Source of the DNA: Bacteroidales bacterium
Lineage (GTDB): Bacteria > Bacteroidota > Bacteroidia > Bacteroidales > F082
Length of the DNA: 64,000 nucleotides
NCBI GenBank assembly: GCA_017645275.1
Contig: JAGCPH010000020.1
Location: 62,001 to 126,000 of the forward strand
Direction: 5' to 3'
Below the pieces are notes generated by a model that did no database searches, was not told the DNA's origin, and saw only the letters and a list, made by a program, of their open reading frames with translations. Shown here one piece after another: positions 45,306-55,600 of the stretch (its first letter is position 1; every line of letters begins with the position of its first letter). The position numbers and the translations under genes were made by a program.

Positions 45306-45353
45306 ATGTGGTTTTTCAAATAATAAATTTATCAATGGTTAACTAATTACAAT

Positions 45354-48300
45354 ATGAAAAAACTCTTTATCCTTACAATCATGGCTTTGACAGGCATGGT
45401 ATGCTTAGCCCAAAGCAACAACAACGAAGACGAGGTGGTGAAGATTGACTGGTACAACCAGCACGCCACCAAAGAGGGCGAACTTATTGTGAAGTTTGCT
45501 GACAACACAACATTACAACTGCAGAACGACAACCGCGGCATGCTTCAAACTACTGGTATGCAAAAGGTTGACGCATTGCTGCAACAATATCCTGTGGCAA
45601 GAGCCGAGCGTCTCTGTCCGAACGATAACCCTAACCGTGAACTTAAAGTATCAAAATCATACAATGGTCCAGATGTGGTGGAGCGTGACCTCAGCCGCCT
45701 CTGCCGTTTCGTGATGGAAGACCAGATGCAGACATACCAGATGATTGAAGCATTGAATGAGCTCGACGAAGTCGAGTTCGCTGAACCAAACTACATGGCG
45801 TTTGCTCTAGGCGGCACTAATGCCCTTAACGCCCTTAATGGCCTTAACGCCCCTAAGGCCGCCGCTCCAGCACCAGCTGACGGCGACCCTAAACCAGGCT
45901 CCTACCACAATACTTGGGCCTACACTCATTCGCCATTGTATTCACTCCAATGGGGCATAAGCGCTGTTCACCTCCCGGAACTCTGGGCTGCCGACCAAAA
46001 CAACAACAATGAGCGTGCTATTATAGCTATCCTCGATACTGGCGTTGACATCGAACACCCTGATCTCGCAGCCAATATATGGACCAACCCTGGCGAGACA
46101 AACAACGGATACGATGACGACAACAATGGCTTTGCCGACGATATCCACGGATGGGATTTTGTTAATCATACAGGCGATATGCACGACTGGAACAGCCACG
46201 GCACACACTGCGCAGGTATAGCAGCCGCTGTTGGTGATAACGGTGTCGGAATTACAGGCGCCAATCCGAAAGCATACATTATGCCGATTGCTGTTTTACA
46301 AAGCAACGGAACTGGCGATATAGCCACCATTATCCAAGGTATTAACTATGCTAAGAATAATGGTGCCAATGTGTTGAATATGAGCTTCGGTAGCTACAGT
46401 TACTCAATAGCTTTAGAACAAGCACTCGGACAAGCATACCAGAATGCAGTATTGGTGGCTGCTGCTGGTAATGATGGGATAAGCATGAGACTTCCTGGTT
46501 GTACGGAACCTAATGCTGATATGTTTCCAGCAGCATTAACATTCGTTTTTGGTGTAGAAGCAACACAACAGGTTTATGGGCAATGTGGCTATACAACTTG
46601 TTGGACCAATTTCGACTGCGATGGTCCTTCATATTCTCAGTATGACGAGGAACAACTTTACAATTACGAACTGCAAGCACCTGGCGCAATAATTTACAGC
46701 ACTGTGCCTAATGGTTATTACAAAGCATATAGTGGAACTTCAATGGCTTGTCCTTTGGTGGCTGGCGGTATTTCAGCTTTGCTTCATGCCAAGCCATACG
46801 CTTCGCAAGAAATGTTATGGGGTGATTTGATTAACACAGCAGGCAATCATGTTAACTTCAAGGCTTGCTACGATGCTGGCGATGCTCCTGCACAATTGAA
46901 TTTCGTTTGCATGGAATTAAACGATACAATTGCGGGCGATGGCGACTATCGTCCTGATGCAGGTGAGACAATTTACATGTATCCTACACTCCGCAGCACA
47001 TGGGGAGCCACCGACAACATTATGATGTGGCTAACTGTTGATGAATATGAAGATCCTAATATTGTTACATTCTTAGATGAAAACCATGTAGCTTTCGGAC
47101 AAAGCATTTCTGCTTATGCAAAGAGCAAATCAGCTAATCCATTAAGATTTACTATAAATCCTGAATGTGCCGATGGAAGATATATAAATATGGTTCTTCA
47201 CTTAACAGCTAATCCAACACAATACCAACTAAATGTGCATTTTACAATACAAGTGGAAAATGGAGTTGAGCTTTCTGGTATGATTACTGATACGGTTACT
47301 CTCTATCCTGATAAGCATTATATTGTGACAAGTAATTTGGCATTGACTGAGACGGGCTATTTGATAATAAAACCAGGAACTACATTGAAATTAAAGGACA
47401 ATGTTAGTATATCAAATTCCGGACGAATATATGCAGTTGGAACCCCAGATAGTTTAATTAATTTTACCAAAACTGATTTAGGGAGTCAATGGGGACGTAT
47501 GAGGTTAAATTATCAAGATACTATCGGTTATGCAATAATTCAATACATGAATGGTGAGATATCCTCTGGTTATAAACAAAATGGTTATATAGATGTTAAC
47601 GGTGTTAGTTTGTATAATTATCAATTGGCTCTTATTCATAATTCAATTATTAGAGATAATACTATGTATTGTCATTATGGCAATATTCCTGTTATCTCAA
47701 ATTCCAATTTGAACTATAATATAGGAGCGCCTGAACCGTTTTTTTATGGTTCTTTAGGTGGGTATTATTATTTTAACACACAATTTGTTGATGCTCCTAA
47801 CTATTATCAAAACAATAATGTTACTAAAAATGTTTTTAAAAGACCTAATACTGAAGAGTTGAAAAATATTAGTTTTGAAAGAGATGATTCTTATTGGCTT
47901 AATAGGGTTTTTATGCCTTTAATACATTCAAATTGGTTTAGTAATAATAATATAGAGCTGTCTATATATACTGACTCTCCGGGAGAATTAACTATTTATT
48001 CAGGTTTTTATTTGGGTAGTGCTCGTGAAGATATTGTTCGTAGACATATTTATGATTTTGATACTCCAAACTCAACTACTTTTGGTCGCTTCAATTTAGA
48101 TAATATGGCAACTCAACCAGTATCTGAAGCCCACGGCATTGTTTGGAAAGTTGTCGTCAACGGCTATGATGCTCAGGATGAGTTCGAACAGTTGCCTCCA
48201 TTAGGTTGTGGTACTCATGAATTTAAAGTGTATTTCAATCGTCCGATGGATAAATCGGTTACACCATTTATTTCAATTGGAGTTCGTCCTCCATATACAC

Positions 48301-49640
48301 AGCACGCTATTTCTGAAAATGGTTCATGGAATGAAGAAGGTACAATTTACACGGCATATCTTACCATTAATGGTTCCACCGCAACAGACGGATTAAATAG
48401 GATTTATGTTGCAAACGCACAAGACGACGAACATTTTGAAATTCCTATTGAGGATTTCCGTTTCAATGTGCAGGTGGCTTCAGCAGGCTCGTTGAGTAAT
48501 GAGTTTATGGCCACTCCAGGTCTCGGCAAAGTGGATTTGGAATGGAATAACAACGAGGGAGATTTTGAGGATTATCTTGGTTATAATATGTACAGATATC
48601 GTTATGACAGTGTACTTATTGCAGGTCATTATGATAACAACTGGAATTGGATAGAACCATATAAAGAATGGATGGCCACAGATTCAATCCAGCTTAATAC
48701 TTCGTTGGTACAAGATACTTTATTTACAGATTACGATGTAATTCCAGGCCAGCGTTACTACTATTATTATAAGGTGATGCGTACAAACCTTACTGAGAGC
48801 GACGCTTCATTAACAGTAACAACAGTGCCGCTCACTGCAACAAAAGGCGATGCCAACGGCAGTATGGCGGTAGATGTGGCCGACGTGGTAACTATAGTTT
48901 CATACCTCACTAACGGCAATCCGCAACCATTCATCTTCGATGCAGCCGATGTCAACTCAGACGGCAATATCGACATTTTGGACATTGTGGCGGTAATCAA
49001 CATCATCACCAGCAGGGGAGAGATTCCAGGAAAAGACCCTGTGGCAACAGCATATTACAGCTTAGACAACGGTGTTTTGTTTGTCGATACTCCAGTGGAG
49101 CTTGGCGGCGTACAGTTTGTGTTTGAAAATATTGATAGTCAGTCAATTGAAACATTGCAGTCGTTAAATGGCTTTGAAAATGTGAAAGTTGATGTAAGCA
49201 ACGGCTCAATGTTCTTGGCCTACAGTATGAGCGGCAATAAACTTCCAGCAGGCAAACATGCATTGCTACGCATAGGTGATGGCACAATAGCATCAGTAGC
49301 ATTGTCGGATGTAACAGGCCACAACGTGTTGGCAATAGAATCGGGCGCAGGTGTTGAGGAAAACGAGACATTGTTTATGTCACAGCCATATCCGAATCCC
49401 TTCAACGGCACGCTTACAATACCGTATATCATTGGTAATGAAAGTGTTGCAAACGTATCGTTTACCATCTTTAACATCGTAGGCCAGACAGTCGACCACA
49501 TCAATCTCGGCACACAGAGCCGTGGCGAATATACCTACGAGTGGACTCCAAACAACGGCATGGCAGCAGGTATTTATACCGTGCTCATGGAGGTTAACGG
49601 TCGTAATGTTCAACATTCTAAAGTGGTTTACGTAAAATGA
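45354..49640 (+). CDS. T9SS-secreted subtilisin-like (S8) protease with dockerin
   Basis: A 1428-residue secreted protease. Signal peptide residues 1-19. The S8 catalytic triad is Asp228 (AILDTGVD), His282 (NSHGTHCAG) and Ser463 (GTSMACP). Residues ~530-1080 are beta-rich modules without a name I trust. Residues ~1164-1215 form a type-I dockerin: calcium-loop repeats at 1166-1177 (Asp-x-Asn-x-Ser...Asp) and 1199-1210 (DVNSDGNIDILD). A cohesin-like stretch follows (~1228-1330), then a T9SS type A sorting domain (SQPYPNPFNGTL to the end). It should be surface-exposed and able to dock to a cohesin partner; the next gene encodes cohesin-like modules. First gene of the operon, overlapping the next by four bases. 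Base composition turns AT-rich between about 46.9 and 48.1 kb. Confidence 0.9.
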   Translation: MKKLFILTIMALTGMVCLAQSNNNEDEVVKIDWYNQHATKEGELIVKFADNTTLQLQNDNRGMLQTTGMQKVDALLQQYPVARAERLCPNDNPNRELKVSKSYNGPDVVERDLSRLCRFVMEDQMQTYQMIEALNELDEVEFAEPNYMAFALGGTNALNALNGLNAPKAAAPAPADGDPKPGSYHNTWAYTHSPLYSLQWGISAVHLPELWAADQNNNNERAIIAILDTGVDIEHPDLAANIWTNPGETNNGYDDDNNGFADDIHGWDFVNHTGDMHDWNSHGTHCAGIAAAVGDNGVGITGANPKAYIMPIAVLQSNGTGDIATIIQGINYAKNNGANVLNMSFGSYSYSIALEQALGQAYQNAVLVAAAGNDGISMRLPGCTEPNADMFPAALTFVFGVEATQQVYGQCGYTTCWTNFDCDGPSYSQYDEEQLYNYELQAPGAIIYSTVPNGYYKAYSGTSMACPLVAGGISALLHAKPYASQEMLWGDLINTAGNHVNFKACYDAGDAPAQLNFVCMELNDTIAGDGDYRPDAGETIYMYPTLRSTWGATDNIMMWLTVDEYEDPNIVTFLDENHVAFGQSISAYAKSKSANPLRFTINPECADGRYINMVLHLTANPTQYQLNVHFTIQVENGVELSGMITDTVTLYPDKHYIVTSNLALTETGYLIIKPGTTLKLKDNVSISNSGRIYAVGTPDSLINFTKTDLGSQWGRMRLNYQDTIGYAIIQYMNGEISSGYKQNGYIDVNGVSLYNYQLALIHNSIIRDNTMYCHYGNIPVISNSNLNYNIGAPEPFFYGSLGGYYYFNTQFVDAPNYYQNNNVTKNVFKRPNTEELKNISFERDDSYWLNRVFMPLIHSNWFSNNNIELSIYTDSPGELTIYSGFYLGSAREDIVRRHIYDFDTPNSTTFGRFNLDNMATQPVSEAHGIVWKVVVNGYDAQDEFEQLPPLGCGTHEFKVYFNRPMDKSVTPFISIGVRPPYTQHAISENGSWNEEGTIYTAYLTINGSTATDGLNRIYVANAQDDEHFEIPIEDFRFNVQVASAGSLSNEFMATPGLGKVDLEWNNNEGDFEDYLGYNMYRYRYDSVLIAGHYDNNWNWIEPYKEWMATDSIQLNTSLVQDTLFTDYDVIPGQRYYYYYKVMRTNLTESDASLTVTTVPLTATKGDANGSMAVDVADVVTIVSYLTNGNPQPFIFDAADVNSDGNIDILDIVAVINIITSRGEIPGKDPVATAYYSLDNGVLFVDTPVELGGVQFVFENIDSQSIETLQSLNGFENVKVDVSNGSMFLAYSMSGNKLPAGKHALLRIGDGTIASVALSDVTGHNVLAIESGAGVEENETLFMSQPYPNPFNGTLTIPYIIGNESVANVSFTIFNIVGQTVDHINLGTQSRGEYTYEWTPNNGMAAGIYTVLMEVNGRNVQHSKVVYVK

Positions 49641-52600
49641 GAAACATATTATTAACAATAATAATGCTGCTTGCCACGTTGTCGGTCAAGGCCGATAACG
49701 TGGTTGCGGTGTCATCGGCGAGCGGTCACCCAGGCGACGAGCTCACGTTGCAGCTCTCGCTAAGCAACACCGATGCGGTGGTGGCATTACAAACGGAGAT
49801 TCCGCTTGGCGACAACCTCACTTACGTCGCCAATTCGGTGGAGCTCAACGCCGACCGCATCACCGACCACAGCGTCACAGCAGCAGTGGTGGGCGGAAAC
49901 CTCCGTATTTTCGCCTACTCATTGAGCCTTACGCCATTTGTTGGCAATGAAGGCACCCTTCTGAGTTTCACTTTGAAACTGAAAAACGAACCCGGTGACA
50001 ATACTATAGACGCTACAGCCTCTAAACTCTCTAATGCTTCTGGCGAAGCCTTAAGTTTCACAGCAAACAATGGTGTTGTCACAATTTTATCGCCAAAGAT
50101 TCAAATCAATACTGGCACCATCAACTACGGTCATGTGCCTATTTGGAGTGAATACAACGGAACAGCGCAAGTAACGAATGTCGGCAATGAGCCGCTTACG
50201 TTAACTGAAATGAGTTTCAGTGATGCGGTTTTCAGCTGTCCATCATTTGCCGAAACCACGATACAAGCTGGTCAAAGCGCGAGTTTTACAATAAAATTCG
50301 CCCCGATAGTGAAAGGTGCTGTTAATGCGACAGCGACTATCGTTTCAAACTCAATTTCCGGCAATGGCGTAATTAGCCTTGTGGCTGACCCGTTTGCGGT
50401 CAATGAGGTACATATTGAGAACACCAGCGGCTATTGCGACAGCATTGTCAATGTGCCTTTGAGAGTCAATAATATGGAGCAACTCATTGGTTTCCAATTG
50501 GATATGAAGATGCCGACGGCTCTGGAGTATGTCGGCTTTGAATTGAGTTCAAGAAAAACCGACCATGTTTGCACAGGCGTTGTGTATAACGATACATTGC
50601 GTGTGATGGCATATTCGCCTACAGGCTCAGCATTTACTGGCGATGACGGTATTGTGGCATATATCAAGGTGCGTCTGCATGGTCTTTACGGTTATTATTA
50701 TCTCAACCCATTCAAGTCGGTGCTTGCCGATGCGGTGGGCGAGAACGTGCTTTCTGAGAAATATCAAGGCTATGTCAACATCAGAAGCCCGAGAATTAGC
50801 GGAAATTCATCGCTCGACATGGGTAATTCTTCGGTAACAGAGACGGTGACAAAAGAATATGTCGTTACCAATAATGGCAATGCCCAGATGCGTATCGACA
50901 ATGTGGTGTTCGACCAGCAGGACTGGGCTGTGGCTGAGACATTCCCGCTAACGGTGGAGCAGTACTCCAACACCACTTTGCATGTGAGCTACAGCCGTGA
51001 GCTGAAGGGCGATTTCACCGCTACGATGAAGATTTACAGCAACGACCCGCAGGACGGCTTGAAAAACGTGGCATTGAGCGGTCATCGATACGAGCCTAAC
51101 AGTCTCTCAATTGAAGCCGACCCGTTCATTTTGGACGAGGGCGACATCGCTGTGGCAATCTCCATGGACAACTATACCGACATCGTGGCTCTGCAAGCCG
51201 ATTTCGTGTATCCATATCAAGATTATTCGGTTGCCCAATCCGATTTTGAGTTGGCTGAACGTATTGAAAACCATACGCTTTACGCAGTGGCCACCAACGA
51301 TTCCACTTATCGTGTTATGGTCTTCTCGATGCAAAACGCCGAAGTTGAAGGCAATGATGGCGTAGTTTTGAACGTCACCATGCATCCAATCGGCGAGCCA
51401 GAGGACAAAAATTACCTTGTCTCGGCTAAAAACATAGTGTTGAGTGGCCATTCAGGAGCCAATGAGCTATCGGGAAAGGATGTTTCAACAAGTTACAGAC
51501 TTACTACAACACATTCTGAATCAATGGTTGCAGGCTGGAACTGGTATTCGACATACATTGAGCAGGACGATATCGACGGACTCACCATGCTTGAAAATTC
51601 ACTGGGAAATGATGGTTTATACATCAAATCACAAACCTCATCAGTGCAAAACTACTACCCATCAATACAATATAACTATTGGTATGGTTCTCTGTCAGTG
51701 CTACAGAATGAGAGTAGCTATATGATAAAAGTGTCGGATAATTGCGAAGCTGAGATTTCAGGTAAACCTAGTAAATCTCAAGATCATCCAATAACTTTAA
51801 ATCATAATTGGAACTGGATAGGATATCCTGTGGGTACTTCACAGACGGTAGGGGCTGCCATGTCGGGCTTTACACCTTCGGCCAACGATGTCATAAAGAG
51901 ACAGAACGCGTCGTCGACATATTATGTTGGTTACGGCTGGTTCCCGGAATTCACTATGACGCCGGGTGTGGGATATTATTACAAGTCGACGGCCAATGAA
52001 GCTAAGACACTTACGTTTTCCAATAGTGGCAGTAATGCTAAATTAGATGACGAGTTGACATATTGGACCAGTAATTGTCATGCTTATGCAAATAATCTTA
52101 CTATTATTGCGTCTGTGACTTGTGGATTCGTGGATGTTTCGTCTGATGGCTATGAACTAGGTGCGTTTGTGAATGGTGAATGTCGAGGTAGTGTTAGACT
52201 TGAATACTTCAAACCATTGAACAAATATTATGCTGTTCTTACAGTAAGTGGAGAAGAAAGTGACAATATTACTTTTGGTATTGTAAACAGGAACACGGAA
52301 ACTGAGAACTTCAATTGCTGGCAGAGCGTCACATTCACTGCAGATGCAGTGATTGGAACACTTGATAATCCAATGCAAATAGATTTCTTGACCACCAACG
52401 GTATCATATCAGATATGTCTGTGTACCCCAATCCTATTGGTCGCAATCAAGAGTTTTCGGTTACTATACCGGATTGGGAAAAAGCATCTAATATGCTGAT
52501 AACAAATGCTTTGGGCGAAGTTGTATGTGAAAAATCGGTTGCTGGGACAGTGTACAAAGGATTGAATACGTCAGGAGTGTATCTCGTGAGAGTTATATGC

Positions 52601-52642
52601 GAATCAGGCAATGTTTATTTTAACAAATTGATAGTAAAATAA
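49637..52642 (+). CDS. T9SS-secreted scaffoldin-like protein with three cohesin-like modules
   Basis: A 1001-residue protein. After a signal peptide (1-19), three similar cohesin-like modules appear at about 24-150, 252-385 and 493-625. Each has the pattern of a beta-sandwich opening G-x-D/E-x-V-x-V-x-L-x-N, then L-x2-E/D-x-P-x2-L-Y, F-A-Y/MAYS, and a closing G-D-G-V-x-x-I-x-F/V. They alternate with two Ig-like (HYDIN/ASPM-type) modules at ~150-250 and ~388-490. From ~629 to ~920 is a module shared with the next protein, and the end (SVYPNPIGRNQEFS...) is a T9SS sorting domain. It could hold dockerin-bearing enzymes at the surface; that pairing is inference. Confidence 0.82.
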   Translation: MRNILLTIIMLLATLSVKADNVVAVSSASGHPGDELTLQLSLSNTDAVVALQTEIPLGDNLTYVANSVELNADRITDHSVTAAVVGGNLRIFAYSLSLTPFVGNEGTLLSFTLKLKNEPGDNTIDATASKLSNASGEALSFTANNGVVTILSPKIQINTGTINYGHVPIWSEYNGTAQVTNVGNEPLTLTEMSFSDAVFSCPSFAETTIQAGQSASFTIKFAPIVKGAVNATATIVSNSISGNGVISLVADPFAVNEVHIENTSGYCDSIVNVPLRVNNMEQLIGFQLDMKMPTALEYVGFELSSRKTDHVCTGVVYNDTLRVMAYSPTGSAFTGDDGIVAYIKVRLHGLYGYYYLNPFKSVLADAVGENVLSEKYQGYVNIRSPRISGNSSLDMGNSSVTETVTKEYVVTNNGNAQMRIDNVVFDQQDWAVAETFPLTVEQYSNTTLHVSYSRELKGDFTATMKIYSNDPQDGLKNVALSGHRYEPNSLSIEADPFILDEGDIAVAISMDNYTDIVALQADFVYPYQDYSVAQSDFELAERIENHTLYAVATNDSTYRVMVFSMQNAEVEGNDGVVLNVTMHPIGEPEDKNYLVSAKNIVLSGHSGANELSGKDVSTSYRLTTTHSESMVAGWNWYSTYIEQDDIDGLTMLENSLGNDGLYIKSQTSSVQNYYPSIQYNYWYGSLSVLQNESSYMIKVSDNCEAEISGKPSKSQDHPITLNHNWNWIGYPVGTSQTVGAAMSGFTPSANDVIKRQNASSTYYVGYGWFPEFTMTPGVGYYYKSTANEAKTLTFSNSGSNAKLDDELTYWTSNCHAYANNLTIIASVTCGFVDVSSDGYELGAFVNGECRGSVRLEYFKPLNKYYAVLTVSGEESDNITFGIVNRNTETENFNCWQSVTFTADAVIGTLDNPMQIDFLTTNGIISDMSVYPNPIGRNQEFSVTIPDWEKASNMLITNALGEVVCEKSVAGTVYKGLNTSGVYLVRVICESGNVYFNKLIVK
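51806..52011 (+). repeat. Near-identical 206-base segment, copy 1
   Basis: It matches 56914-57119 (offset 5108) with about ten mismatches by hand count, most of them in the first 35 bases. The flanking parts of the shared protein module are much more diverged, suggesting recent gene conversion. Confidence 0.85.
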
Positions 52643-52650
52643 TTAATAAT

Positions 52651-55600
52651 ATGAGAAAAGCTTATGTAATTCTGATGGCATTGTTGCTGTCGATTAGCGT
52701 CACAACTTTGGCAAATCCAGTTGATGTTAACATTGCCCAAAGTGTCGGTGCCAAATTTTTGACTGCCAATACTAAAGTGCAACTCAGAGGCAACGACCTA
52801 CAACTTGCAAAGACATATAGTATTAACAGAGGCGATGCTGCGTTTTACATTTTCAACGCGCCAAATGGTTTCGTGATTGTTTCGGCTGATGACTGTGCAT
52901 ATCCTATCTTGGGATACTCAGACAACGGTCGCCAGTTTGATATCAACAACATCCCGATTCAGCTTCAGGATGTCTTGCAAGAATATCAGGATCAAATCCA
53001 ATATGCTGTTGAGAACAACCTTGTTGCCGACGAAAAGACCGCTGAGCAATGGCGCATGGTGAAAGCTACCGGCAAACTCAGTAACAACAGAGACAACACC
53101 CAAGTCGGTCCACTTTTGACAACCACTTGGGACCAGGGACAGTATTACAATGCGATGTGCCCGGAAGATGAAAACGGCCCTGATGGACATTGTGTAACTG
53201 GCTGTGTGGCTACGGCAATGGCGCAGATTATAAAGTATTGGGGGTATCCGGAACAGGGTAGAGGTAGTCATAGCTACAATGTTTCCGGGGCAGATCCGGG
53301 AAGTTTTAATGGTAATGTTAATACAACGGGATACGGAACTTTATATGTTGATTTCGAAAATGCTACATACGACTATAATAACATGCCTAATGTATTAAAC
53401 GATGAAAGCACCCAAGAAGAGATTGATGCTGTCGCTCAACTGATGTACCATTGTGGAGTCGCGGTAAATATGATGTATAGTGCAGGTGAAAGCGGAGCTC
53501 AAGAAGAGGATGTGCGTTGCGCTTTAATTAGTTATTTTGGCTATATTCAATCATTGGGCTATGCTCAAAGGCAAATGTACTCTGATGGTGAATGGGCGGA
53601 TACTTTAAGAGCAAATATTAATAGGGGGGAACCCGTGCTATATTGTGGAAGAAGTATATTTGCTGCTCATGCCTTTGTTTTGGACGGCTACAATCAAGAT
53701 GATTTTTATCATTTCAATTTTGGTTGGGGTGGTGATGGAGATGGTTGGTTTCAGACATCTGCAATATATCCATCGTTTAGTTTCAATGAATGGCAATCTG
53801 CAATTATGGGTATTCGTCCAAATGGCGATTCACATAATATTATTTGCCAAAAACAAATGGGTTTTCAAAATATTGACAACTTTATGGTATCAGAGCCTGT
53901 TCATCTGTATACGATGAGGGCAGGCAGTGAGTATAAAGCTGTTAATGAGATGCGGGGGGTTGGAATTGATCTAAATCTTGTACCCGAGAATAGTTCGGGA
54001 CAATTGGTACTCGATGTACTTGATTTTGGCATGGAACAATCGGTTGTTATTTATGATGGTGTTAACAAGGATTCGCTTGTGCGTGTTATTGAAACTCGAC
54101 ACCTTGATGATTATACTACGGTGACATATCATACGTGGTTATATGATGGCCTGCCATCTGACACAGTTTTCCAAAATATGGCTGGTACGGATTTTTCACC
54201 AATAGTATCTACACGTCACGGTTTTACAGTAGTGGTATATAGTTACGGTGGTATGCCTGAAAGCTTCCATTTACAGGTGAGAAATTCTACAGATATTAAT
54301 CCGAACACTCCATGTATAGATAATATATATTGGACAGATATAGTGACATCAGAACCTGATGGCTATTTATTAGATGGTGATACCATTAGGATATCTTCTG
54401 CAGAGGGATTGGCGTGGTTGTCTCATTGTATAGACTATATTCAGTATTCTCAATTAGTAATTTCTATAGAAAATGATATAGATTTAGGCGGATACCTTTG
54501 GATGCCCATAAGTTTATGGGGTGGAAATGTAAACGGTAATGGTCATGTGATTCAAAACATGGTAGTCAGTGCTTCAAGCAATGGAGGTTTGTTTTCATTA
54601 TTAGGTTATTCAGACATTTCAGATTTAGGAATGATAAACGCTAAGGTTAATTCGGTAAATGCTGCAGGCACCATTGCGGGATATGTAAGTAATTGCAAAA
54701 TAGAGAATTGCTATTCAATACAACATATAGTTAATTCAGGAAATAGTCAGGGCGGCGGTTTGATAGGTAGTGCAAACTATGGGACTCAAATAAACAATTG
54801 TTATGCTTATGGCAATGTTTGTGCGCAGTTTGGATGTGGTGGCCTGGTCGGCTATTTAAGCAATTCTGAGGTAAATAACTGCGTGACTCAATTAGGTGAG
54901 ATTTTTAACTGGTTTTCGCTATATGGATGGACAGGTCTTATTACAGAGGAGGTACATGGTGGTACTTTCTCAAACTGCTTTTCTGATATCAGTATTGCTA
55001 AACGTAGTTGGACCTCTCAAGGCCCAGAATACGATTATATGGCCAAACGAGCTTATTTTCTAGGAAATGTTTATAATGTTGATGCCATCGAGAATCTTGC
55101 TGCATTTAACATCTTTAATGACCCGACAGGAACACTTATTGCTGATACAGCGGTAAACTATACATTTGATGATCATATGGATGTGATCACAGCCTTAAAT
55201 AATAAGGTGGCAGAGTACAATTCACCAAATCTAAGGACTTGGGTTAGAGATGAAGTGACCCATATGCCGGTGTTTAGTGACTTTTATGAAGTTACTTGTC
55301 CAAATGTTAGCAATATTACAGCCGAGAACATCCCATACAATGGTAGTTTTGCGGTTGCTTTGTCATGGCAGGAAAATGGCGATGCTGAAGAATGGCAAGT
55401 TAAATACAATATTAAAAACGCACCGGAAGAAGATGCTGTTATTATTACTACAAACACAACGCAAAACACACTTGAAGGACTATCGTTGGGCAATGAATAT
55501 AGCTTCTATGTGAGACCTATTTGTGGTGAAGAAACCATCGGCTGGGGACGACCATTAAATTTTGTGGTTGACAAGATGCTATGGATAGATGCGGTAACCT

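Noticed and set aside
45157..45342. 61-codon frame through the structured RNA
   Set aside because: Begins with TTG, has no ribosome-binding context, and crosses the terminator; pairing potential explains the sequence better.
45817..45860. In-frame nine-base repeats (coding for Asn-Ala-Leu) in the S8 protease, thought to be a captured heptad array
   Set aside because: The period is nine, not seven, and a simple linker expansion explains it; similarity to CTAATGG units may be chance.
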